A DNA stretch of 31,137 bases, taken from IMG/VR virus record IMGVR_UViG_3300027754_000305, positions 1-31,137 of that record, one strand, 5' to 3'. Positions 22,018 through 28,772 of the stretch are shown here, piece by piece. The position numbers and the translations under genes are program-made. How positions within the stretch are numbered: the stretch's first letter is position 1; each line of letters begins with the position of its first letter. Below the pieces are notes generated by a model. The model was not told the DNA's origin, made no database searches, and was given only the letters and a program-made list of their open reading frames with translations. The DNA comes from a virus.

Positions 22018-22536
22018 ATGCAAGTCACCGTCACCAGGACCGACAATATTTCCCCCCGCCTGCGCAGGGCGGTGAAGGAGCTGGAGAACCGCAAGCCGAT
22101 CACGGAGGCCATGGGGCTTTACCTGACGAGCTGGACGGTGCGGGCGTTCGATGACTCCAGCCTGCGGCCTGCTCCCTGGCCGAGCCGCCAGGGAATCCTG
22201 CCGCGGGCGCGGCCACTGCTGAAGCTGTCCGGCTCGCTGTGGCGGTCGATCAAATCGCACAGCACGAATGACCGGGTGACCATTTCCTCAGATCGTAAGT
22301 ATGCGGCCATCCACCAGCTCGGCGGGACGACCTCGCCGCACATCATCAAGGCCCGCAATAAGAAGGCGCTCTTCTGGCCTGGGGCGGGGCATCCGGTGAA
22401 GAGCGTGAAGCACCCGGGGAGCCGAATTCCGGCGCGGCCCTTCATGCCATTTCTAGGAAGCGGGGGCATGATGCCGGCAGCGAGGGAGGGCGTGGAGGAC
22501 GTGATCCGGGTGAAAGTGCTGGAAATGCTCCAGTAG
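22018..22536 (+). CDS. G: Mu G-like virion morphogenesis protein
   Basis: This encodes 172 residues, matching the phage virion morphogenesis family (Mu gpG/tail completion). The pattern is LLKLSGSLWRSI near 68, SSDRKYAAIHQLGG (residues 90-103) and RIPARPFMPF at about 139-148, all hallmark segments. It acts at head-tail joining or tail completion. It lies two genes after F, as in Mu except for the inserted gene. Its TAG stop is immediately followed by the putative late promoter, so G and F are upstream of it. Confidence 0.85.
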   Translation: MQVTVTRTDNISPRLRRAVKELENRKPITEAMGLYLTSWTVRAFDDSSLRPAPWPSRQGILPRARPLLKLSGSLWRSIKSHSTNDRVTISSDRKYAAIHQLGGTTSPHIIKARNKKALFWPGAGHPVKSVKHPGSRIPARPFMPFLGSGGMMPAAREGVEDVIRVKVLEMLQ

Positions 22537-22570
22537 GAAAGGGTCAATCTAAGCACCCTTATACACCCCT
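22535..22570 (+). promoter_or_regulatory. Putative phage late promoter (right arm)
   Basis: This 36-base element starts at the stop codon of G and matches the minus-strand element at 9564-9600 in about 32 of 37 columns: AGGAAAGGGTCAA, AAGCAC and ATACACCCCT are shared. TATACA at 22560-22565 would serve as -10; no TTGACA-like -35 is present at the usual distance. It lies in a 117-base gap before the lysis module. The word TTACCTGCA follows directly and occurs in the opposite orientation at the same place in the left copy. Confidence 0.65.
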
Positions 22571-22653
22571 TACCTGCAAAGGAGGCCGCCGCGTGGTCAA
22601 GTCTCGCGATGCGTAGCCTATTCCTTGCCGCCGCCGACTTTGAATCGGAAAAT

Positions 22654-22980
22654 ATGTCCATTCTCAAATGGATCGCCATTTCCTCCATGATCTTAAATCT
22701 GATCGTGGGCGCGCACTGGCTGATCTATCTGCGCAAGGAAAACACCCGGGACAATATCATCCCCGCCTCCGCCAAAGACCTGGAGGACTACAAGGAGGCG
22801 AGCGCGAAGAGCCACCACGATGCCGAGCTGCGGCTCATCCGGCTGGAGGCCACGGAAAAGCAGACGGGCAACCTGCTCAGTAAAATGGACAAGACGTTGG
22901 AAAGCATGGGGACGACGATCCGGGCGATTGCCCATGACGTGGCGAAGATAGAGGGACAAATGGAAGGGACCCGGCCATGA
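22654..22980 (+). CDS. Membrane-anchored coiled-coil protein (DUF2730-like)
   Basis: This encodes 108 residues. The start at 22654 follows CGGAAAAT; an in-frame ATG 45 bases earlier would add a polar stretch before the membrane anchor and is less likely. A transmembrane segment (residues 5-25) is followed by a charged coiled coil (45-100). The layout resembles the DUF2730 proteins of Mu-like phages and also i-spanin (Rz) proteins. It is the first gene after the right late promoter. Function, lysis or packaging accessory, is not settled by sequence. Confidence 0.72.
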   Translation: MSILKWIAISSMILNLIVGAHWLIYLRKENTRDNIIPASAKDLEDYKEASAKSHHDAELRLIRLEATEKQTGNLLSKMDKTLESMGTTIRAIAHDVAKIEGQMEGTRP

Positions 22981-23273
22981 GTGCGCAGCGCAATGAGGAA
23001 TGCCGGCAGGATGTGCTGTCCTGGCTGGCGGAGCGGCCCAGCCTGAAGTTCCGGGCGGACTACATCCACACGAGTTTGAAACGGAAGGGGCATGACTACA
23101 CGGACAAGGAAGTCCTCTGGGCTGGGGAATTCCTCTCGGACTTCCCGGTGGCCCTCCAGGAGGGAGGCAAGGAGCACCAGCTCGTCGAGTGGGCTTTCGA
23201 GTCGCCATTTTCCTCCATGAAATGTTTCGGCATCACCCCGCACGGCCAGCTTTACGCCGAGCGGAATTCATAA
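22977..23273 (+). CDS. Hypothetical protein, winged-helix-like
   Basis: This encodes 98 residues, coupled to the upstream gene by an ATGA overlap. The segment RQDVLSWLAERPSLKFRADY followed by a short helix and DKEVLWAGEFL suggests a winged-helix fold, and the end ITPHGQLYAERNS looks like the wing strand. Similar small proteins occur in Mu-like late regions. No membrane segment is present. The function is unknown. Confidence 0.65.
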   Translation: MSAQRNEECRQDVLSWLAERPSLKFRADYIHTSLKRKGHDYTDKEVLWAGEFLSDFPVALQEGGKEHQLVEWAFESPFSSMKCFGITPHGQLYAERNS

Positions 23274-23296
23274 ATCCACACCAACCCAACACCACC

Positions 23297-23713
23297 ATGC
23301 TCGACGAAATCCTCAAACAACGCCCCATGCCAGCCATCCCGGCTGGTCAGGCTCCATCCATCGCTGAAGCCATCGCGGAATCCGCCATCCGCTTCAGCGT
23401 GCCGGACATCTCCCCTGTGGAGCAGTTCTGTTATGATCAAAGCCTGACCACTGCGGAGAGCGAGGCCGTGGAGATCATCGTCAATCACCAGTCCGCCCAC
23501 GAGCTGGATCTGGCCATCAACAAGCTGCAACGCATCAAGGTCCTGGCCTACAAGGTGGCGCTGCTGGTGCTCTGCCTGGTCGGACTGTCCGCCTGCGGCG
23601 CTGCCTCCACCAGCGGGATCGGCCCGGTGGGTGTGAGCTACGACCCGAGCACCAACACCTGGAGCCTCGCGGGCAGCTACCACCCTGTCAAAGTCATCAA
23701 GCCCACCAAATGA
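23297..23713 (+). CDS. Membrane protein with internal lipobox (spanin candidate)
   Basis: This encodes 138 residues. An 80-residue soluble N-terminal part is followed by RIKVLAYKVALLVLCLVGLSAC (positively charged, hydrophobic, ending in an LSAC-Gly lipobox near residue 101), then a short periplasm-type tail. The last third therefore looks exactly like a small lipoprotein placed in frame behind another domain. An alternative start (GTG within the segment) could release it as a separate o-spanin-like lipoprotein. The leader is A/C-rich. It ends in a 4-base overlap with the next small membrane protein gene. Confidence 0.65.
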   Translation: MLDEILKQRPMPAIPAGQAPSIAEAIAESAIRFSVPDISPVEQFCYDQSLTTAESEAVEIIVNHQSAHELDLAINKLQRIKVLAYKVALLVLCLVGLSACGAASTSGIGPVGVSYDPSTNTWSLAGSYHPVKVIKPTK

Positions 23714-23838
23714 AGCACACTCTGCAAATGCTGGCGATTCTCACGGTGCTGGTGCTCGGCGCGGCCGGGGTGGCTTATGTCATCACGCACTTCATCTGCG
23801 CGCCCGTGGAGGTCGGCCCCTACCCACCTGAAAAATGA
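23710..23838 (+). CDS. Small membrane protein of the lysis module
   Basis: This encodes 42 residues: basic start, one transmembrane segment (about 7-28) and a short tail. Its start overlaps the upstream stop and its stop overlaps the next start, so three lysis-region genes are coupled. The size and topology fit an antiholin, pinholin or accessory protein. No family is recognised. Confidence 0.6.
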   Translation: MKHTLQMLAILTVLVLGAAGVAYVITHFICAPVEVGPYPPEK

Positions 23839-24206
23839 AATTTCTCCGCAACACCTGCAAGGAAATGGTCATCACTGTGCTGCTGCTCTGCGGGCTCTGG
23901 CTGGGCCTGCAATGGCTCCGCGACCTGGACCCGACCATGGGCCTGCCCGACGCCTCTGTCATCGTCCTGCTGGGCTGGCAGGTGGTGAAGCTCTACCTCG
24001 CCGTCATCGTCGGCCACGGACTGTTCCGCCTCATGGCCCCGAGCCTGGCGGACTTCGCCGACGATGGCACCTTCGCCGCCGAGTGGAAGGCCAGCAAGGG
24101 GCATAATAGTGTCAGCAACAGCGCGGCTCTCAGGATGGCCGCTACCATCACCGTCGCCTTCCTCTGCTTCACCGCAGCGCTGACCGCGCTGCTGCTGGCT
24201 CCTTAA
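23835..24206 (+). CDS. Putative holin (three transmembrane segments)
   Basis: This encodes 123 residues with hydrophobic segments at about 9-28, 42-65 and 101-122 and a charged loop between the second and third. Small three-pass proteins next to an endolysin gene are usually class I holins, which form inner-membrane holes at the lysis time. It lies 19 bases before the CHAP endolysin gene and is coupled to a small membrane protein. The family is not identified. Confidence 0.65.
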   Translation: MKFLRNTCKEMVITVLLLCGLWLGLQWLRDLDPTMGLPDASVIVLLGWQVVKLYLAVIVGHGLFRLMAPSLADFADDGTFAAEWKASKGHNSVSNSAALRMAATITVAFLCFTAALTALLLAP

Positions 24207-24225
24207 ATCAACCACCACCACCGCC

Positions 24226-24861
24226 ATGAAAAATCCGTTCGCCTCATTCCTCCAAGCCTTCGTGTTGTTTTTCTCCATCCTCGGCATTTACCACGCCTGG
24301 GGGATGGGCGGGCCGCTGCGACCGCCGCCCTCCGATCCCTCCCCACGCTCCCAACTGCAAGCCCCCCAGCCTCAGAGCGTCCGTCAGATCCTCGTTGCCA
24401 CTGCCGCCGAAGAAATTGGAGTCACTGAAGCAACCGGGAACAATGACGGTGCGCGCGTGGAAGCCTACCTTTCCAGCGTGGGCCTGCACCGCGGTGATCC
24501 GTATTGTGCCGCTTTCGTTTATTTCGTTGGGGCCACGGCCCTGGGGCAGGCCAATCCATTTCCGCGCAGCGGCTGGTCGCCCGACATGGTCACGCCGGCC
24601 AGCAAGGGATCGCCGAGAAGCGGCGACACCTTCGGTATCTATTTCCCCAGCAAGGGCCGGATCAGTCACACCGGCCTGATCGCCGGCACGGAGAGCGACC
24701 AGGGGAAATGGGCCGCGCCCCGTGGCTACCTGCGCACGATTGAAGCCAACACCAGCGGCAGTGCAGCCAGTGGCAGTGCAGCCGACCGGGATGGCGAGGG
24801 CGTTTTTAGTAAACTCAGGCCCACGTCCACCGTCCGCCAAACCAAGTCCTTCCTCCCTTGA
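24226..24861 (+). CDS. CHAP-type endolysin with N-terminal signal anchor
   Basis: This encodes 211 residues. Residues 5-25 are a hydrophobic anchor, followed by a Pro-rich linker and then a CHAP/NlpC-type amidase core: DPYCAAFVYF with C94, GRISHTGLI with H148 and TIEANTSG with E173/N175. Such enzymes cut peptide or amide bonds in peptidoglycan. The uncleaved anchor suggests a signal-anchor-release (SAR)-like endolysin that can be exported by Sec, with the holin fixing timing. A 15-base tandem repeat encodes SGSAASGSAA near the end. It is preceded by an ACCACCACC leader. Confidence 0.8.
   Translation: MKNPFASFLQAFVLFFSILGIYHAWGMGGPLRPPPSDPSPRSQLQAPQPQSVRQILVATAAEEIGVTEATGNNDGARVEAYLSSVGLHRGDPYCAAFVYFVGATALGQANPFPRSGWSPDMVTPASKGSPRSGDTFGIYFPSKGRISHTGLIAGTESDQGKWAAPRGYLRTIEANTSGSAASGSAADRDGEGVFSKLRPTSTVRQTKSFLP
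24754..24783 (+). repeat. 15-bp tandem duplication within endolysin gene
   Basis: AGCGGCAGTGCAGCC is followed directly by AGTGGCAGTGCAGCC, differing at one base. It is in frame and duplicates five residues (SGSAA) close to the catalytic end of the protein, a likely slippage product in a loop. Confidence 0.6.
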
Positions 24862-24863
24862 TT

Positions 24864-25187
24864 ATGCCCGCCATCTTTTCCAAATTCCTGCTCGTCCTGC
24901 TGGCCTGGACGCAGCGCAAGATCCTCTCCGTGGGCCGTGCCACCTGGTCGGATGCCGTCTGGGCAGTGGAACAAGTGGACGCGGAGTCTGCGCGGCTCGA
25001 CCGCGAGGCCGTGGAGCAAAAGAATACCGCCTACAAGCCGATGACTCCCGACGAAGCCCTGGCCCACGCGCAGGATCTCCTCTGTGAATCCCTGGAACAA
25101 CGGACCGGCTCCGATGTCGTGCCCAATATCATCACCCGCAGACTCATCCAAGCCGCCCACATCTGGGTCCGGCTGAAAGCATTTTAA
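24864..25187 (+). CDS. Hypothetical protein, lysis region
   Basis: This encodes 107 residues from the ATG at 24864, 2 bases after the endolysin stop; a TTG 6 bases upstream is also possible. The first 17 residues are hydrophobic (IFSKFLLVLLAW), followed by a helical, charged middle and a C-terminal helix. It could be a peripheral membrane protein. No family is recognised. Confidence 0.62.
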   Translation: MPAIFSKFLLVLLAWTQRKILSVGRATWSDAVWAVEQVDAESARLDREAVEQKNTAYKPMTPDEALAHAQDLLCESLEQRTGSDVVPNIITRRLIQAAHIWVRLKAF

Positions 25188-25191
25188 CACG

Positions 25192-25374
25192 ATGACCTTT
25201 CCACAATTCGAAGCCCTCATCACCTTCCTGCTCTGCCATGATGATCCCGCCAGCCCTGCGCAAGCGCACCGGGCCGAGCTGGAAGCGTTCGCCGCAGAAC
25301 AGGCGAATCGCTTTGGATTCAAAGACCTGGGGGAAGCCTACGCTGGCTTCCCTCCTTCCCAGAAAAGTTCCTAA
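25192..25374 (+). CDS. Small hypothetical protein
   Basis: This encodes 60 residues, helical and Ala/Glu-rich (AELEAFAAEQANRFGF), starting 4 bases after its neighbour and ending 9 bases before the tail fibre gene. It has no membrane segment. The family is unknown. Its position suggests co-expression with the fibre. Confidence 0.55.
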   Translation: MTFPQFEALITFLLCHDDPASPAQAHRAELEAFAAEQANRFGFKDLGEAYAGFPPSQKSS

Positions 25375-25383
25375 TCCTCCCCC

Positions 25384-27555
25384 ATGGCCCTGACCGCCCG
25401 CACCATCACCGTCCAGCTCAAAGCCAACCGCCCCCCGGTTCCCGGCGAATACTGGGCATGGCAGGCGAACAAGCTCACGGTGGATATCACGCTGCCGGAC
25501 GGCGAGACCTTCGACGGCGCGGAATCGCTCTACTGCGAACTGCATTCCGTGGAGTTTCCTGTGGATGATCCGCCGCTGGCAAATGTGGTCATTGCAAGCC
25601 CGTCTGGAGATAATGCGGTCTTTGAATTCACTGGGGCGCAGATGAACCAGACGCTGACGGCCAAGGAGGGAGTCTTCTGGCTGGTAGTCTTTTCCAACAC
25701 GGACGACGAAGCTCCGGAAGTCGTCTGGGGCAGCAAGCTCAAACTCAAGGCCCACCACGCCAGTCTCACCACCCCGGCACCGCCGGAGCCCACGCTGGCG
25801 CTGACACAGACGACCGGAGACGCCCGCTACCGCAGGCTCTCGGTGGACATCGCGCAGAGTTCCATCACCGGACTGGTGGCCGCGCTGGCCGGGAAGGCAC
25901 CGTTGGAATCTCCCAGTTTTACCTACGGCATCAGTGTTTCTGACGGCATCAGCACGGATGATCTGACGGCCACAGGGCTGGTCAATGCTGGGTCTCTCCA
26001 GGTAAACGAAAATATCGTTTTCGCCGCAGGTTCAAATTTCGCTTTTGGCACGACCACGGAGCGCGACGGTATGCGCTCGGCCCTCGCTCTGGGCTCCATG
26101 GCTTACCTCACCGCCCCCGTGGGCACGGTCCTTGGCAGCAGCGACACGCAGACTGTTTCCAACAAGTCTTTCGTGGATGCGAGCACCTTCATTTGTGACG
26201 ATGCCGACCCGACAAAAAAGGCGCAATTCCAATGCGCCAGCATCACCACTGGAACAACCCGCACTTACACGCTGCCGGACGCCACTTGCACGCTCGTGGG
26301 GCAGGGCACGGCTCTGGGAACTCCCAGCAGTGGCAGCCTGGGGAGCTGCACCGGGTATCTGACATCGGCCTTGTCCGGCACCATCACCAATGCCCAGCTC
26401 GCCGGGAGCATCGCCGCCTCCAAGCTGGTGGGAACGGACATTACCACCGTGGGAACGCTGGTGGCGGGAGCGGTGCCAACCACGCTTTTAACGGGAACAA
26501 TCACCAACGCCCAACTGGCGGGGGGCATTGACCTTGCGGCCAAAGTAGGGGCGTCCATTCTTCCCGTAGCCAACGGGGGAACGAATGCATCCACGGCGGC
26601 GGGCGCGGCGACAAGCCTAGGACTTGGAATAGGAGATTCGCCAGAATGGCTTCCGATGGGGATTGCGCTAGCCACCACGGGCACCAATTCCACCGTCAAC
26701 CACGCCACCTATAAAGTTCCAACAAGCACGGGGAGCACGAATGTAAGCATTGGTATTCAACCCAAGGGCACGGGGGCATTTATTTTAGGTCCACCCCCGG
26801 ACGGGACCGCCACGGGCGGAAATGCCCGTGGCACTAACGCCGTCGATTTACAAATAACGCGAGCGAACGCGACTGGTGTAGCTAGCGGGGCACGGAGTTT
26901 TTTGGCGGGGTACAATAATACAGCTTCGGGGGCGGGATGCTCCGTTCTTGGGGAAGCCCATCTCGTCTCCAGTTCCTATGGTTTTGCGGTGGGGTATTCC
27001 CACACGGTTAGCGGGTTAGCAGCGGCGGCGATAAATAACGCGAATAGCGCAACGGCGGCTTCCGGATTTGCGTCTGGGAAAAACTCTCTGGCAAATAGGC
27101 TAGCCATGCAGGCAACCGCAAATGGAACATTTTCAGCAACGGGAGACGCGCAAGCCGGAAAATGCATTATGCGCCGGGCGACTTCTGACGCGACACAGAC
27201 GGAATTAACTTTGGATGGGGCGACGCCCACGGGAACGACTGTCACAACCTCGAATCGTTTCATCATCCAAACGTCTTCCGTTTGCACGGTGGACGTTTAT
27301 GTGGCGGCGTGTTCAACCAGTAGCGGCAACCGGGCGGCATACCACAGGCGCGCCACCATTTACAAGAACGCCACAAATTGCGCGCTCACCGGACTTCAAA
27401 CTATCGGAACGGATCAAGAATCAGACGCCGCATGGGATGTCACATTGGCGGCGGACGATACTAATAAATCTTTGCAAATCCTAGTTACAGGCGCGGCGGG
27501 CGTGAATATCCGTTGGGTTGCTAGGGTTGAATTCAATGAACTTATTTCACCATAA
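25384..27555 (+). CDS. Tail fibre protein, modular
   Basis: This encodes 723 residues. The N-terminal 130 residues form a beta-rich domain that probably attaches to the virion. The shaft contains a block common in phage fibres (VSNKSFVDAST, then TYTLPDATCTLVG), two GTITNAQLAG copies, and a VANGGTNASTAAGA hinge. From about residue 500 there are YadA/adhesin-head-like repeats (ARSFLAGYNNTASGAG, GFAVGYSHTVSG, SGFASGKNSLA), then a beta-rich tip. From roughly 26560 onward codon use shifts toward A/T-rich codons (ATA, AAT, GGA), a sign of exchanged tip DNA. It is responsible for host recognition by inference. Confidence 0.8.
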   Translation: MALTARTITVQLKANRPPVPGEYWAWQANKLTVDITLPDGETFDGAESLYCELHSVEFPVDDPPLANVVIASPSGDNAVFEFTGAQMNQTLTAKEGVFWLVVFSNTDDEAPEVVWGSKLKLKAHHASLTTPAPPEPTLALTQTTGDARYRRLSVDIAQSSITGLVAALAGKAPLESPSFTYGISVSDGISTDDLTATGLVNAGSLQVNENIVFAAGSNFAFGTTTERDGMRSALALGSMAYLTAPVGTVLGSSDTQTVSNKSFVDASTFICDDADPTKKAQFQCASITTGTTRTYTLPDATCTLVGQGTALGTPSSGSLGSCTGYLTSALSGTITNAQLAGSIAASKLVGTDITTVGTLVAGAVPTTLLTGTITNAQLAGGIDLAAKVGASILPVANGGTNASTAAGAATSLGLGIGDSPEWLPMGIALATTGTNSTVNHATYKVPTSTGSTNVSIGIQPKGTGAFILGPPPDGTATGGNARGTNAVDLQITRANATGVASGARSFLAGYNNTASGAGCSVLGEAHLVSSSYGFAVGYSHTVSGLAAAAINNANSATAASGFASGKNSLANRLAMQATANGTFSATGDAQAGKCIMRRATSDATQTELTLDGATPTGTTVTTSNRFIIQTSSVCTVDVYVAACSTSSGNRAAYHRRATIYKNATNCALTGLQTIGTDQESDAAWDVTLAADDTNKSLQILVTGAAGVNIRWVARVEFNELISP

Positions 27556-27574
27556 CACCACACCCTTTTTTTCC

Positions 27575-27814
27575 ATGATAATAAATATTGAAGTAACGGA
27601 AGAACAGCGCGCCGCCATCGCCGCCAATGCCGCCGAAAACGGAAGTTCCGCCAGTGAAGAAATATGGTTGGGGGAATTCCTCTTGTCGCGCATCGAGGAA
27701 TGGAAGGAACAATCCTACAACCGCAGCGTGGCGCAACTTGGGGAGGAGGCGCGCCCCCTTCCTTATGAGACGCGGCAAGCGCTGGTTGCCAATGTGCGAT
27801 CCATGATTTCCTGA
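27575..27814 (+). CDS. Small hypothetical protein after tail fibre
   Basis: This encodes 79 residues from the ATG at 27575; longer in-frame starts lie in the fibre gene. It opens with a strand (MIINIEVTEEQ), then a helix with AENGSSASEEIWLGEFLLSR. The coding shares the shifted codon use of the fibre tip, so it may have travelled with it; genes behind fibres often encode fibre chaperones. The function is unknown. Confidence 0.6.
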   Translation: MIINIEVTEEQRAAIAANAAENGSSASEEIWLGEFLLSRIEEWKEQSYNRSVAQLGEEARPLPYETRQALVANVRSMIS

Positions 27815-27848
27815 TCGAAACCCAAACCCAAAACCAAACCAACAACCC

Positions 27849-28067
27849 ATGAACATTGACAAACTCAAAGCCTCCTACCTCGTCAAACGTGAAACCGCCG
27901 TGGCCGGCATCCAACAGATCTCCGCACAGATCGACCAGCTCATCCGCAACCGGGCCGCCAATGAGGGCGCGATCCAGACCATCGACATGATGCTGGCCGA
28001 GCTGGATGCGGATGCTCCCAAGCCGCCCGTGCCCACCAACTTCAAACCGCGCAAAGTCAAAGCCTGA
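27849..28067 (+). CDS. Small coiled-coil protein
   Basis: This encodes 72 residues, a helical coiled coil (residues 5-52) followed by a Pro/Lys-rich tail. It is preceded by an A/C-rich leader of AAACCCAAACC units and lies 3 bases before the terminase small subunit gene. It occupies a spot where Mu-like phages hold small gp25/gp26-type proteins. No family is identified. Confidence 0.62.
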   Translation: MNIDKLKASYLVKRETAVAGIQQISAQIDQLIRNRAANEGAIQTIDMMLAELDADAPKPPVPTNFKPRKVKA

Positions 28068-28070
28068 ACC

Positions 28071-28766
28071 ATGGGATTCACCGGAAAGATCGAACGACTG
28101 CCCAAGGCCCTGCGCGACGAACTCGGCGTAAGGCTGCTGGATGGCGCGTCCTTCCGGGAGATTTCCACCTGGATCAACAGCGAACCGGATGCCGTGGCCC
28201 GGTGGGACCAGTTCTTCAAAGGTGCCCCGCTGGAGGATCACAACCTTAGCGAATGGAAGACCAACGGGGGATTCGCCCGTTGGAAGGAGGGATATTCCAC
28301 GGCCCAGCTCGCGGAGCGGTGCATGGTCATCGCCAACGCCAGCGGGGGGAAGATCACCCGCGGCGCGGCCACGATCCTGGGCGGGCAGATCATGGCCGCG
28401 CTGGAGACGCTGGCGGAGGACCGCTCGCCGGACGACGATGAAGGCGCGGATGGCAAGCCCAACAAAAACACCAAGGCCGACAAGCTGCTCAAGCTGGCCA
28501 TGGCCCTGAAGATGGGAGCCGAGGCCGAGGCCATCCCGGTCAAGACGGGCATTGCCCAGGACAATGCCAAGAGGGCGCAGGACACGCTGGACCTCAATGT
28601 CCAGAAATTCCGGCGGGATAACGCAGCCCTTTTCCTCAAGTTCTACGAAGACAAGCGCGCCAAGGAGATCGCCGCCGGCGACACGACGAAGGACCGCAAG
28701 CTCGACCAGCTCGTGCTCCACTTCTGGGGTGAGATGCCGGAAAATATCGGCCCGCAGGAAAAATGA
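28071..28766 (+). CDS. Terminase small subunit (Mu gp27 / DUF3486-like)
   Basis: This encodes 231 residues. The opening GFTGKIERLPKALRDELGVR and LLDGASFREISTWIN (HTH) match the start of the DUF3486 family, the gp27-type DNA-recognition subunit of Mu-like packaging. The middle has Gly/Ala-rich helices and the end is a long charged helix, fitting ring assembly. It lies 6 bases before the large subunit gene. It selects phage DNA for headful packaging. Confidence 0.82.
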   Translation: MGFTGKIERLPKALRDELGVRLLDGASFREISTWINSEPDAVARWDQFFKGAPLEDHNLSEWKTNGGFARWKEGYSTAQLAERCMVIANASGGKITRGAATILGGQIMAALETLAEDRSPDDDEGADGKPNKNTKADKLLKLAMALKMGAEAEAIPVKTGIAQDNAKRAQDTLDLNVQKFRRDNAALFLKFYEDKRAKEIAAGDTTKDRKLDQLVLHFWGEMPENIGPQEK

Positions 28767-28772
28767 AATTTC

